From Variovorax sp. Root473 (GTDB lineage: Bacteria > Pseudomonadota > Gammaproteobacteria > Burkholderiales > Burkholderiaceae_C), in contig NZ_LMEV01000001.1 in NCBI RefSeq assembly GCF_001426505.1, forward strand, positions 375,380 to 439,379: a stretch of 64,000 nucleotides of DNA. The letters are read 5' to 3'. The notes below the pieces were generated by a model. It saw nothing but the letters and a program-made list of their open reading frames with translations. It was not told the DNA's origin and searched no databases. Of this stretch, positions 54,398 to 61,199 are shown one piece after another; the first letter of the stretch is position 1; the number at the start of each line of letters is the position of its first letter. The position numbers and the translations under genes were made by a program.

Positions 54398-55300
54398 TCA
54401 GGCGGGGAAAACGCCCGTCGACAGGTAGCGATCGCCGCGGTCGCAGACCACGAAGACGATGGTGGCGTTCTCGACCTTCTTCGACACCTCGATGGCCGCC
54501 CACAGCGCGCCGGCCGCCGAGATGCCGCCGAAGATGCCCTCTTCGCGCGCCAGGCGCCGGCACATTTCCTCGGCGTCGTCCTGGCTCACGCTGATTTCTT
54601 CGTCGACGCGGCTCGGGTCGTAGATCTTCGGCAGGTATTCAGTGGGCCACTTGCGGATGCCGGGAATGCGCGAGCCTTCCGCCGGCTGCGCGCCGACGAT
54701 GCGCACCGCGGGGTTCTTTTCCTTCAGGTAGCGCGAGACGCCGGTGATGGTGCCCGTGGTGCCCATGGCGCTCACGAAGTGCGTGATCTTGCCGTGCGTG
54801 TCGGTCCAGATCTCGGGGCCGGTGGTCTCGTAGTGGATGCGCGGGTTGTCGGGGTTGGCGAACTGGTCGAGCACGCGGCCCTTACCCTGGCCGACCATCT
54901 GCTCGGCGAGGTCGCGCGCGTATTCCATGCCGCCGCTCTTGGGCGTGAGCACGAGTTCGGCGCCGAAGGCCTTCATGGTCTGGGCGCGTTCCACCGAGAG
55001 GTCCTCCGGCATGATCAGCACCATGCGGTAGCCCTTGATGGCCGCGGCCATCGCCAGCGCGATGCCGGTGTTGCCCGAGGTGGCCTCGATGAGCGTGTCG
55101 CCCGGCTTGATTTCACCGCGTTCCTCGGCCCGCTTGATCATCGACAGCGCCGGCCGGTCCTTGACCGAACCCGCCGGGTTGTTGCCTTCGAGCTTGCCCA
55201 GGATCACGTTGCCGCGCTTGGCGTTTTCCGCGGCATGGATGCGTTGCAGGGCAACCAGGGGGGTCTTGCCGATGGCGTCTTCGATCGTCGGATAATTCAT
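54398..55300 (-). CDS. cysM: Cysteine synthase B
   Basis: A 300-residue PLP enzyme making cysteine (or S-sulfocysteine) from O-acetylserine (EC 2.5.1.47). The PLP lysine K47 is in NNPAGSVKDRPAL. TSGNTGIALAMAAAIKGYR, the PLP phosphate loop GTTGTITGVSRYL and the C-terminal GGISAAGALWAAIEV match the CysM branch. The start at 55300 was chosen because the longer frame would enter the tRNA-Leu fragment upstream. It is divergent from the tRNA genes. Confidence 0.95.
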   Translation of the reverse strand: MNYPTIEDAIGKTPLVALQRIHAAENAKRGNVILGKLEGNNPAGSVKDRPALSMIKRAEERGEIKPGDTLIEATSGNTGIALAMAAAIKGYRMVLIMPEDLSVERAQTMKAFGAELVLTPKSGGMEYARDLAEQMVGQGKGRVLDQFANPDNPRIHYETTGPEIWTDTHGKITHFVSAMGTTGTITGVSRYLKEKNPAVRIVGAQPAEGSRIPGIRKWPTEYLPKIYDPSRVDEEISVSQDDAEEMCRRLAREEGIFGGISAAGALWAAIEVSKKVENATIVFVVCDRGDRYLSTGVFPA

Positions 55301-55341
55301 GCCAGCCACTGTGCCATAATTTTGGGCTTCCTTCCGGATGT

Positions 55342-55380
55342 GCCCGGGTGGTGAAATTGGTAGACGCAGGGGACTCAAAA
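55342..55380 (+). pseudogene. 5' half of a tRNA-Leu(CAA) gene, broken in the anticodon loop
   Basis: The sequence begins GCCCGGGTGGTG, carries the D-arm (GAAATTGGTAGACGCAG) and the anticodon 5' stem GGGGA, then CTCAAAA. It then diverges into ATAGGG instead of the 3' stem TCCCC. Anticodon loop letters give CAA. Acceptor GCCCGGG would need a CCCGGGC partner, which is absent from the window. It matches the intact gene at 55568 over its whole length except one acceptor base (GGG/GAG), up to the shared CTCA. It is best read as the host gene cut by integration of the element to its right. Confidence 0.85.
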
Positions 55381-55484
55381 ATAGGGACTTCTACGTAGTT
55401 CTTGCTTGAGGTCACTGCCTGCCAAGCCGCATGGGACAAGGGATTGAGTGATAAATCGCCTCTTGATCGAGATGCCTGCATTTC

Positions 55485-55528
55485 GAGCCAGGAGTCAGCT
55501 AGGAGCCAGGACGATGCAAGCTGGCTCC
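55485..55528. repeat. Direct and inverted repeats in the putative att region
   Basis: GAGCCAGGA occurs twice in direct orientation (55485-55493 and 55503-55511). GGAGCCAG (55502-55509) is exactly inverted as CTGGCTCC (55521-55528). They sit in the 187-bp non-coding stretch between the broken and intact tRNA genes. This would suit integrase arm-type or excisionase sites; that role is inference. Confidence 0.45.
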
Positions 55529-55567
55529 CAGTGAGGAGTAGATAGTTGAAGTAGCATCGTGCGTCAT

Positions 55568-55889
55568 GCCCGAGTGGTGAAATTGGTAGACGCAGGGGAC
55601 TCAGACCAAATTTGAGCCCTCCGGGGGAAACCCCAGAGGTGAAGCCCGTCAAACTCGGCGAAGGCCCTGGACGCAAGTCCGAGCTAATACCGAGCCAAGC
55701 CCTGGAGCCGAAAGGCTCCTCGGAAGGTGTAGAGAGCAGACGGCGGGCACCTACGGCCGAAAGGCTATGGTGAAGGCGTGCTCCAGCCCACGAACGCCGT
55801 TTCTTCGGAGACGGCGGCGGCGAAAGCCGAAGTGGGAAGAAAATCCCCCGCCGCAAGGCGTGCCGGTTCGATTCCGGCCTCGGGCACCA
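55568..55889 (+). tRNA. tRNA-Leu(CAA) gene interrupted by a group I intron in the anticodon
   Basis: The 5' exon is 55568-55602 and the 3' exon 55840-55889, with CCA encoded. Joined, they give an 85-nt class II leucine tRNA. Acceptor GCCCGAG pairs with CTCGGGC, the anticodon stem is GGGGA/TCCCC and the loop CTCAAAA (anticodon CAA). A variable arm CGCCGCAAGGCG and the T-loop GGTTCGATTCC follow. The exons are split between bases 34 and 35 of the anticodon. A 5' half nearly identical to exon 1 lies at 55342. A strong terminator follows at 55897. Confidence 0.93.
55603..55839 (+). ncRNA. Group I self-splicing intron, tRNA (IC3-like) class
   Basis: This is a 237-nt intron without an ORF. P1 pairs 55600-55605 with 55611-55616 (CUCAGA/UUUGAG). 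P10 pairs UUU (55611-55613) with the first A residues of the 3' exon. P2 is capped by GAAA (loop 55626-55629). P3 is GCCCGUC (55644-55650) with 55739-55748, and P4 CUCGG (55654-55658) with CCGAG (55690-55694). P5 is GGAC-GCAA-GUCC (55669-55680) and P6a GGAGCC-GAAA-GGCUCC (55704-55719). P7 is GAGCA (55734-55738) with UGCUC (55779-55783). P8 and P9 follow, and the last base is G (55839). The core closely follows the Azoarcus tRNA-Ile intron (CGGCGAA.., CCGAGCCAAGC, GAAGGTGTAGAGA.., GCTATGGTGAAGGC). Confidence 0.93.
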
Positions 55890-55896
55890 ATTCAAG

Positions 55897-55927
55897 AGCC
55901 GCCTCTGTCAAGCAGAGGCGGCTTTTT
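55897..55927 (+). terminator. Terminator of tRNA-Leu overlapping the DUF2274 gene
   Basis: AGCCGCCTCTG (55897-55907) pairs with CAGAGGCGGCT (55913-55923) around TCAAG and is followed by TTTT (55924-55927). The T-tract is on the plus strand, so it ends the tRNA transcript. Bases from 55908 onward are also the last codons and stop of the minus-strand DUF2274 gene. Terminator and conjugation operon are thus physically merged. Confidence 0.85.
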
Positions 55928-56150
55928 CGTTCTTGGTCTGCGTGCGCTTGAATCCTCGATCCCCCGCCATGAAGGTTTCCAGCATGTACGGGATCAGCAT
56001 CGTGGCATCGACCGCCTCCCCATACGCCTGCGCGTACAGCGCGGCATAGCGGTCAAGGTCGGCTTTCAGGCTGACCGAGCACGCAAAGGTTAGCTTCGTG
56101 GACTCCAGCTTGGGCAGCGGCCCCAGCCGCAATTTCTTCGTCGTGCTCAT
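55908..56150 (-). CDS. DUF2274 protein, last gene of the trb operon
   Basis: An 80-residue protein of the DUF2274 family (KLRLGPLPKLESTKLTFACS, then LKADLDRYAALYAQAYGEAVD), commonly found right after trbI in Tn4371-type conjugation modules. The fold looks like a small helical, ribbon-helix-helix-like regulator, but its function is not established. It overlaps trbI by four bases (ATGA). Its final codons lie inside the terminator hairpin of the tRNA-Leu gene. Confidence 0.85.
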   Translation of the reverse strand: MSTTKKLRLGPLPKLESTKLTFACSVSLKADLDRYAALYAQAYGEAVDATMLIPYMLETFMAGDRGFKRTQTKNEKAASA

Positions 56151-57409
56151 CGCATCGCCCCCCGCTGGAAGAACATCGGCTGGTACGGTCGCAACACCAG
56201 ATCGCGGTTGACGATGATCCGCACCGGCAGGCCCGGCCGCTCCGTCAAGGTCGGCTGAATGTTCATGTTGCGCCGGGTCATCTCCTGGCCGACCTGATTG
56301 ATGCTGTCCTGCGCGCTGTCGCGCCCGGCAATCACGATGCGGTTGCCGTTCTGCCGGTTCTCCGGCGCGGCCAGCTCCGCGCCCACGCCCAGCAGTGTCG
56401 TCAGCGCCGCACCGGCAAAGACGCGATCCCAGTGCCAATCGACGCCATCCTCCAGGCCGGAGTAGCCGGCCGGGTCGGCGCCCGCGAGGTTGTCGAGCTT
56501 CAGCGAAGACGTATCCGGCAAGATAATGCGGTTCCACACCACCTGCACGCGGCTCTGCCCATAGCTCATCTGGCTGTTGTACTTGCCCATGAGGCGCGAG
56601 CCCTGAGGGATCAACAGAAACTTGCCCGTGGCCGAGTCGTAGACCGGCTCCGTCACCGTGCCAATCACGTCGCCCGGCAGGTCCGACTTGATGCCTGTCA
56701 CCAGCGCCCCGGCGATCACCGTCCCGGCCATCATCTGGTACGGCGAGGCTGGCATTTGCAGATTGCCAGAATTGCGGGTTTCCGTAGAACCGCCTTTCAG
56801 GAAAGCCTCTTTCTGGTCTTGCCGGTTCTGCACGGCGGTCGGGTCGGCAGGCTGGGCAGCCGTCGAGGCCGGCCCAGCGGCCAGCGGGTCGAAGCCCGCC
56901 AAGGTCGATGCCGGGCCAGCCGCTTGCGCAGTCGCTGGCGCTGCGGTCTTGCCGGGCGTACCAGAATGGAAGAACACCGAGGAAGCCGCTGCCGCTTCGG
57001 CTTCCTTGCGCCGAGCGTCCTCCGGGTCGTGGCCCGGTGGCGCATACGTGGGTGTCACCGGCTGCTGCGCCTTCACGATGGCAGGGCCGAGATCGCCCGG
57101 CAGCGGCGGCCCCAGCTCCGGCACCTTCCGCAGCTTGGAGTAATCCGAAGGCAGGCCATCCAGCCCCTCGGACTTCGAGACGCGATCCACGTTGTAAAGC
57201 TCGGTCTGCTCGCCTGCGCCGCGCCGATGTGGCTGCAATGACCAGATCGTGGCCCCTAGCACGGCGACCGACAGGCCGCCCGTGAGCATGGCCAAGGTGC
57301 GCCGATTCAGGCGTGTGACCGGGCGCGGCTGGGCGCGCAGCGCCACCGCCTCGGGCGCGACCTTGCCCGCCTGTGGCGTGCCAAGATCGCGAGTGTCGTC
57401 CTGGCTCAT
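56147..57409 (-). CDS. trbI: Conjugal transfer protein TrbI (VirB10-like)
   Basis: A 420-residue inner-to-outer membrane scaffold of the mating-pair-formation type IV secretion channel. One transmembrane helix lies at about 38-58 (LAMLTGGLSVAVLGATIWSL), followed by a Pro/Ala-rich periplasmic linker. The C-terminal VirB10 beta-barrel domain carries GTVTEPVYDSATGKFLLIPQ, then GSRLMGKYNSQMSYGQSR. It starts 2 bp after trbG and overlaps the DUF2274 gene. Confidence 0.95.
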   Translation of the reverse strand: MSQDDTRDLGTPQAGKVAPEAVALRAQPRPVTRLNRRTLAMLTGGLSVAVLGATIWSLQPHRRGAGEQTELYNVDRVSKSEGLDGLPSDYSKLRKVPELGPPLPGDLGPAIVKAQQPVTPTYAPPGHDPEDARRKEAEAAAASSVFFHSGTPGKTAAPATAQAAGPASTLAGFDPLAAGPASTAAQPADPTAVQNRQDQKEAFLKGGSTETRNSGNLQMPASPYQMMAGTVIAGALVTGIKSDLPGDVIGTVTEPVYDSATGKFLLIPQGSRLMGKYNSQMSYGQSRVQVVWNRIILPDTSSLKLDNLAGADPAGYSGLEDGVDWHWDRVFAGAALTTLLGVGAELAAPENRQNGNRIVIAGRDSAQDSINQVGQEMTRRNMNIQPTLTERPGLPVRIIVNRDLVLRPYQPMFFQRGAMR

Positions 57410-57411
57410 GG

Positions 57412-58404
57412 TCAGTTCCTCCGCGTGCCACCGGAAACGCCATCGGTGCGCTCGATCCGCACCACATCGCCCTTGTCTCCGCCCAGGCGCAGTTCGGCCG
57501 CACCGAACAGGCGATCCACGATGTAATACGGCGACCGAAAACGGTAGTTCACCAACTGCCCGTCGCCCTGCGCGCCGATGACGAACAGCGGCGGCAGCTC
57601 GCCCTGCGCGATGCCCGGCGGGAACTGGATGTAGACCTTCCCGCCGTCATCGAAGGCGCGCAGCGGCTTCCACGGCGGATTGCTGCCGCTGACCGCGTAG
57701 CGGAAGCGGATCTTCTCCAGCGACAGGCCGCTATCGACCGGCGCGACGGCGCTGGCCGCTTGCGCCTGGCGCTGCAGGGCCAGCATCTTGTCCTTCGGGT
57801 ACTCCCAGGACAACGACGCCATCCACGTCTTCTCGGTCGAAGTCAGCTCCAGCAGGTAGGTGCGCCGGCTGGTGGTGATGACTAGGTTGGTCTTCAACCC
57901 CGAGCGGATCGGTTTGACCATCACATTGACGCGCAGCGCATCGCCGCTGCCGCTCGACGTGTCCCCGACGATCCAGCGAACCGTGTCGCCAGCAGCCACC
58001 GTCACCAGCTCCTCACCAGGCTGGAGCGCGATCACCGTCACGCGGCCCACGGCCGCATAGACCTGATACAGCGCGCCATCTGTGAAGGGCCACACTTGAA
58101 TCGCGTTGACGTAGCCCTCGCGCGTGGGCGCAATACGCGCCTCGGCGTTGGCGCGAGACACGCGCACGGTTTCATCGGCGGGTTCTGCGACGGACTTGGC
58201 ATCCGGCACAGGTTTCATCTGCGCTGGCATCGGCAGCACCTGCGGCACAGCCACTACCTCCACAGGCGTAGGCGGCTCCGGCAGCGGCTGGGCCTGCACC
58301 GGCTCATCGAGCGAGATGGACGGCGGCGGCTTGCCCTGCGTAGCGCAGCCCGTGAGGGCAAGCAGCATGATCGGCAAGGCGGATTTACGGAAAAGATCAT
58401 TCAT
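57412..58404 (-). CDS. trbG: Conjugal transfer protein TrbG (VirB9-like)
   Basis: A 330-residue outer-membrane-complex subunit of the conjugation channel. A lipoprotein-type signal (MLLALTGC) is followed by a Pro-rich region. VirB9-like motifs follow: NAIQVWPFTDGALYQVYAAV, TVIALQPGEELVTVAAGDTVRW, then KVYIQFPPGI and GQLVNYRFRSPYYIVDRLF. The start at 58404 overlaps the trbF stop by four bases; the longer frame lacks a signal peptide. Confidence 0.95.
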   Translation of the reverse strand: MNDLFRKSALPIMLLALTGCATQGKPPPSISLDEPVQAQPLPEPPTPVEVVAVPQVLPMPAQMKPVPDAKSVAEPADETVRVSRANAEARIAPTREGYVNAIQVWPFTDGALYQVYAAVGRVTVIALQPGEELVTVAAGDTVRWIVGDTSSGSGDALRVNVMVKPIRSGLKTNLVITTSRRTYLLELTSTEKTWMASLSWEYPKDKMLALQRQAQAASAVAPVDSGLSLEKIRFRYAVSGSNPPWKPLRAFDDGGKVYIQFPPGIAQGELPPLFVIGAQGDGQLVNYRFRSPYYIVDRLFGAAELRLGGDKGDVVRIERTDGVSGGTRRN

Positions 58405-59105
58405 GGTTTTGCTCCTTCGTTCGCTTCCAGTTCGCGGCTCCACGACAGCCCGTTGGCGTAGATGCCCAGGGGGTTTTTGCGCACGCGCTGCTCGGTGCGC
58501 GGCGTCTGCTGCACGATGGACACCACGGCGTTCCAGCGTTCGGTGCGATCCAGCGCGCCGTTGACGAAGCGCGTCTCCGTCCAGCGCACGTTGAACGACG
58601 TGTCGCTGGCGCGGGTCACGCTGCTGATCTGCACCGTCACCGACTCCTTGCCGATACGCGCGAACGGATCGTTCACGCGGGCGTACTCGTTGAGCACCAC
58701 GGCGCCTTTGTCGGTCGTGTAGTCATAGGCATCGAGCCAGTTCTGCCGCACCACGATGGGGTCGATGGACAGCGAGCGCACCAGACCGATGAAGCGGCCG
58801 AGGTGGTAAGCAATCTGCGCATCGCTGGGCCGGTACGGCGTGGCCGCTTCGCCGACAGCGCGCACCTGACCCGAGTTGTCCACCTCGATGACGTAGGGGG
58901 TGACGATGGACTGCGCGGAACGCCAGACCAGGCCACCGGCCATCAGTACGGCCAAAGTGAGGCAGCCGAAGGCCATGAACCGCCAGTTCTTCGCCTGTAC
59001 GCGGGCCGAGCCGATGCGCTCGTCCCAGGCCTGGGCGGCGGATTGGTACGGGGTAGCAGGCTGCGGTGTGTTGGCATAGCGCACCTGCGGTCTTTTGAAT
59101 CGCAT
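58401..59105 (-). CDS. trbF: Conjugal transfer protein TrbF (VirB8-like)
   Basis: A 234-residue inner-membrane assembly factor. A cytoplasmic N-terminus with the family PQVRYANTPQPATPYQSAAQ motif precedes one transmembrane helix at about 44-66. The periplasmic VirB8-like NTF2 domain follows (PYVIEVDNSGQVRAV, then VRWTETRFVNGALDRTERW). It lies 18 bp after trbL and is coupled to trbG by ATGA. Confidence 0.95.
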   Translation of the reverse strand: MRFKRPQVRYANTPQPATPYQSAAQAWDERIGSARVQAKNWRFMAFGCLTLAVLMAGGLVWRSAQSIVTPYVIEVDNSGQVRAVGEAATPYRPSDAQIAYHLGRFIGLVRSLSIDPIVVRQNWLDAYDYTTDKGAVVLNEYARVNDPFARIGKESVTVQISSVTRASDTSFNVRWTETRFVNGALDRTERWNAVVSIVQQTPRTEQRVRKNPLGIYANGLSWSRELEANEGAKP

Positions 59106-59123
59106 GGGAGTTCTCCTTCAAGA

Positions 59124-60458
59124 TCAGGAATCGGAATCACGCAGGCTTGGCCCCTGGCTGGAGCTGCCGCCGTCGCCGCCGCGCAGCGTGTGGGCGGCGG
59201 TCGTCGCGGCATGGGTGAGTTGCTGCCTGCGGTGCAGGCGCTTGGCCCAGGCGGGTTGTTCGGCAGACGGAGCCGATCCGCTAGCGTCAGGGTCGGCGTG
59301 CGCGGCGCCGGAGGCCGGCGCGTCATCGGGCCGAAAGGCCGCCGCCATGCGTTCCTTCATCGACCGCGCCCCATCGGCGACTTTCTGCCCGGCCGCCTGC
59401 GCGCCGGTCTTGGCAACATTGCCCACGCCGGCGGCGGCACCCTTCAGGCCGCCACCGGCCGAAGTGGAGCCCGCCTGGTACGTCGACTTGGCGCTGCTGG
59501 CGGTCGATGCCATCGAGCGGGCGGCGGCGGGTGCCATGCGTGCCCCGGCCGCCACTGCGCTTCCGACGCCGGTAGCCGCGGCACCGACCGCCACGGCGGT
59601 TCCGGCTGCGCCGATGGCAGCACCGGCCATCGCGCCCGCGCCGAGCTGTGGCCCACCGGACACCAAGCCTGTCGCAATGCCCGGCCCAAAGATGCCCAGG
59701 GCCAGCATGGACAATGAGGCCAGCATGATGACCAGCGCCTGGTCGATGGACGGCTCGGAACCGGGCGGTATCCTGAATTCGGCGAACAGCCCTGAGCCGA
59801 TACCCACGACGACGGCGAGCACCAGCACCTTGATGCCCGAGGACACCACGTTGCCCAGCACCTTCTCGGCCATAAACGCTGTCTTGTTCCAGAGGGCAAA
59901 CGGCACCAGCACGAAGCCCGCCAGCGTGGTCAGCTTGAACTCGATCAACGTGACGAAGAGTTGCACCGCCAGCACGAAGAAGCTGACGATGACCACCAGC
60001 CAAGCGAGAAATAGCACGACGATGGGCGCGATGTGGATGAAGACCTCCGGGAAGCCCGCCATCTCCCGGATCTGGTCGAGGATGGGCGCCGCTGCGTCGA
60101 TACCGGCCTTGGCCAACCGTCCCGGCTGCAGGAAGTTGCCCATGCTCAAGGTCGAGCCGCTGGCCGTCAGGCCCAGCCCGGCGAATGAGCGGAACAGGAT
60201 GCCCGCCAGGGTGTTGAAATTGCCGATGATGTAGGCGAAGGCACCCACGTACAGCACCTTGCGGATCAGCTTGGCGATCACGTCCTCGCCCTGGCCGGTG
60301 GCATGCCCCATCGCCCAGAACAGCCCGGCGAGCGTCATGTCGATGACGATCAACGTTGCGGTCAGGAACGCCACCTCGCCATGCAACAGTCCGAAGCCCG
60401 AGTCGATGTAGCGCGAGAAGATGTCGAGGAAGCGGTCAATGACCGAAACGTCGTTCAT
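59124..60458 (-). CDS. trbL: Conjugal transfer protein TrbL (VirB6-like)
   Basis: A 444-residue polytopic inner-membrane channel component. Five or six hydrophobic segments lie in about residues 25-265 (for example VAFLTATLIVIDMTLAGLFW and VVLFLAWLVVIVSFFVLAVQ). They are followed by a long Ala/Gly-rich and then charged cytoplasmic tail typical of TrbL. It sits 12 bp after trbJ and 18 bp before trbF. Confidence 0.94.
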   Translation of the reverse strand: MNDVSVIDRFLDIFSRYIDSGFGLLHGEVAFLTATLIVIDMTLAGLFWAMGHATGQGEDVIAKLIRKVLYVGAFAYIIGNFNTLAGILFRSFAGLGLTASGSTLSMGNFLQPGRLAKAGIDAAAPILDQIREMAGFPEVFIHIAPIVVLFLAWLVVIVSFFVLAVQLFVTLIEFKLTTLAGFVLVPFALWNKTAFMAEKVLGNVVSSGIKVLVLAVVVGIGSGLFAEFRIPPGSEPSIDQALVIMLASLSMLALGIFGPGIATGLVSGGPQLGAGAMAGAAIGAAGTAVAVGAAATGVGSAVAAGARMAPAAARSMASTASSAKSTYQAGSTSAGGGLKGAAAGVGNVAKTGAQAAGQKVADGARSMKERMAAAFRPDDAPASGAAHADPDASGSAPSAEQPAWAKRLHRRQQLTHAATTAAHTLRGGDGGSSSQGPSLRDSDS

Positions 60459-60470
60459 GGCCTGGCTCCG

Positions 60471-61199
60471 TCAACGACTGTAGAAATCGACGGACCGCGG
60501 CGTGTACGGCGTGCCCTCACCCAGGAAGCGCCGGTTCACCTCGCGGCCCCGCTCCACGGCGGCGGCCTGCCGCGCCAGTTCCAGCGAGCCCGCGCGATCC
60601 TGCGTGATCTGCAGCCGCTGCGTTTGGATCGACTGCTTGGCCTGCAGGGCCAGCAACTGGTTCGTGGCCTGCATCGCCTGCAAAGCGCCCACCGCCGATT
60701 GGCTCTTGCCCACGAGGTCGGCCAGCACGCCTTCGTCGTCGCTCAGGTTCTGCGATGCCTGAGCCTGCATCTGCATGGTGGTCTGCAGGCCATCGAGCGT
60801 GTTCTTCCAGCGTTCCTGCGCGTCGCGGTACATCTGGTTGCCGCTCACGGTGGCGGCGTATTGCTCGGGGTACAGGCGCTGGAATTCCCGATCCAGATTC
60901 GTCACGTCATAGGCCAAGCCCTTGGCCTGCGCGATCAGCCGCTGGGTGGTCGCCAGATTGGCGCGCAGCTGGCCGACCACGCTGGATGGCAGACTGGCCA
61001 GGTTGCGCGCCTGGTTGATGAGCATCTGCGCTTCGTTCTGGAGCTGCTTGATCTGGTTGTTGATCTGCTCCAGCGTGCGGATCGCGGTCAGCGTGTTCTG
61101 CACGAGGTTCGTGGGGTCGATCACGACCCATTGCGCCTGCACGGCGGTAGCGGTGCAAAGCATGGCCGCGACGGCGGCGGCGAGAAGACGCTTTTTCAT
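60471..61199 (-). CDS. trbJ: Conjugal transfer protein TrbJ (VirB5-like)
   Basis: A 242-residue exported protein: signal peptide to about residue 22 (VQAQ), then VVIDPTNLVQNTLTAIRTLE and a long coiled-coil body. The C-terminus (GEGTPYTPRSVDFYSR) is typical of TrbJ. VirB5-like proteins form the minor pilus component. Its start overlaps trbE by four bases (ATGA). No trbK-type lipoprotein entry-exclusion gene lies between trbJ and trbL. Confidence 0.94.
   Translation of the reverse strand: MKKRLLAAAVAAMLCTATAVQAQWVVIDPTNLVQNTLTAIRTLEQINNQIKQLQNEAQMLINQARNLASLPSSVVGQLRANLATTQRLIAQAKGLAYDVTNLDREFQRLYPEQYAATVSGNQMYRDAQERWKNTLDGLQTTMQMQAQASQNLSDDEGVLADLVGKSQSAVGALQAMQATNQLLALQAKQSIQTQRLQITQDRAGSLELARQAAAVERGREVNRRFLGEGTPYTPRSVDFYSR

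Noticed and set aside
55301..55378. Upstream extension of cysM by 26 residues
   Set aside because: It runs into the tRNA-Leu fragment, and the CysM family starts at the Met at 55300.
55390..55895. Minus-strand 260-codon frame across the tRNA-Leu/intron region
   Set aside because: It is antisense to structured RNA. Base pairing and tRNA features explain the sequence fully, and no protein family is recognised.
55742..55896. Possible intron-encoded homing endonuclease
   Set aside because: The intron is only 237 nt, and all of it is accounted for by core helices.
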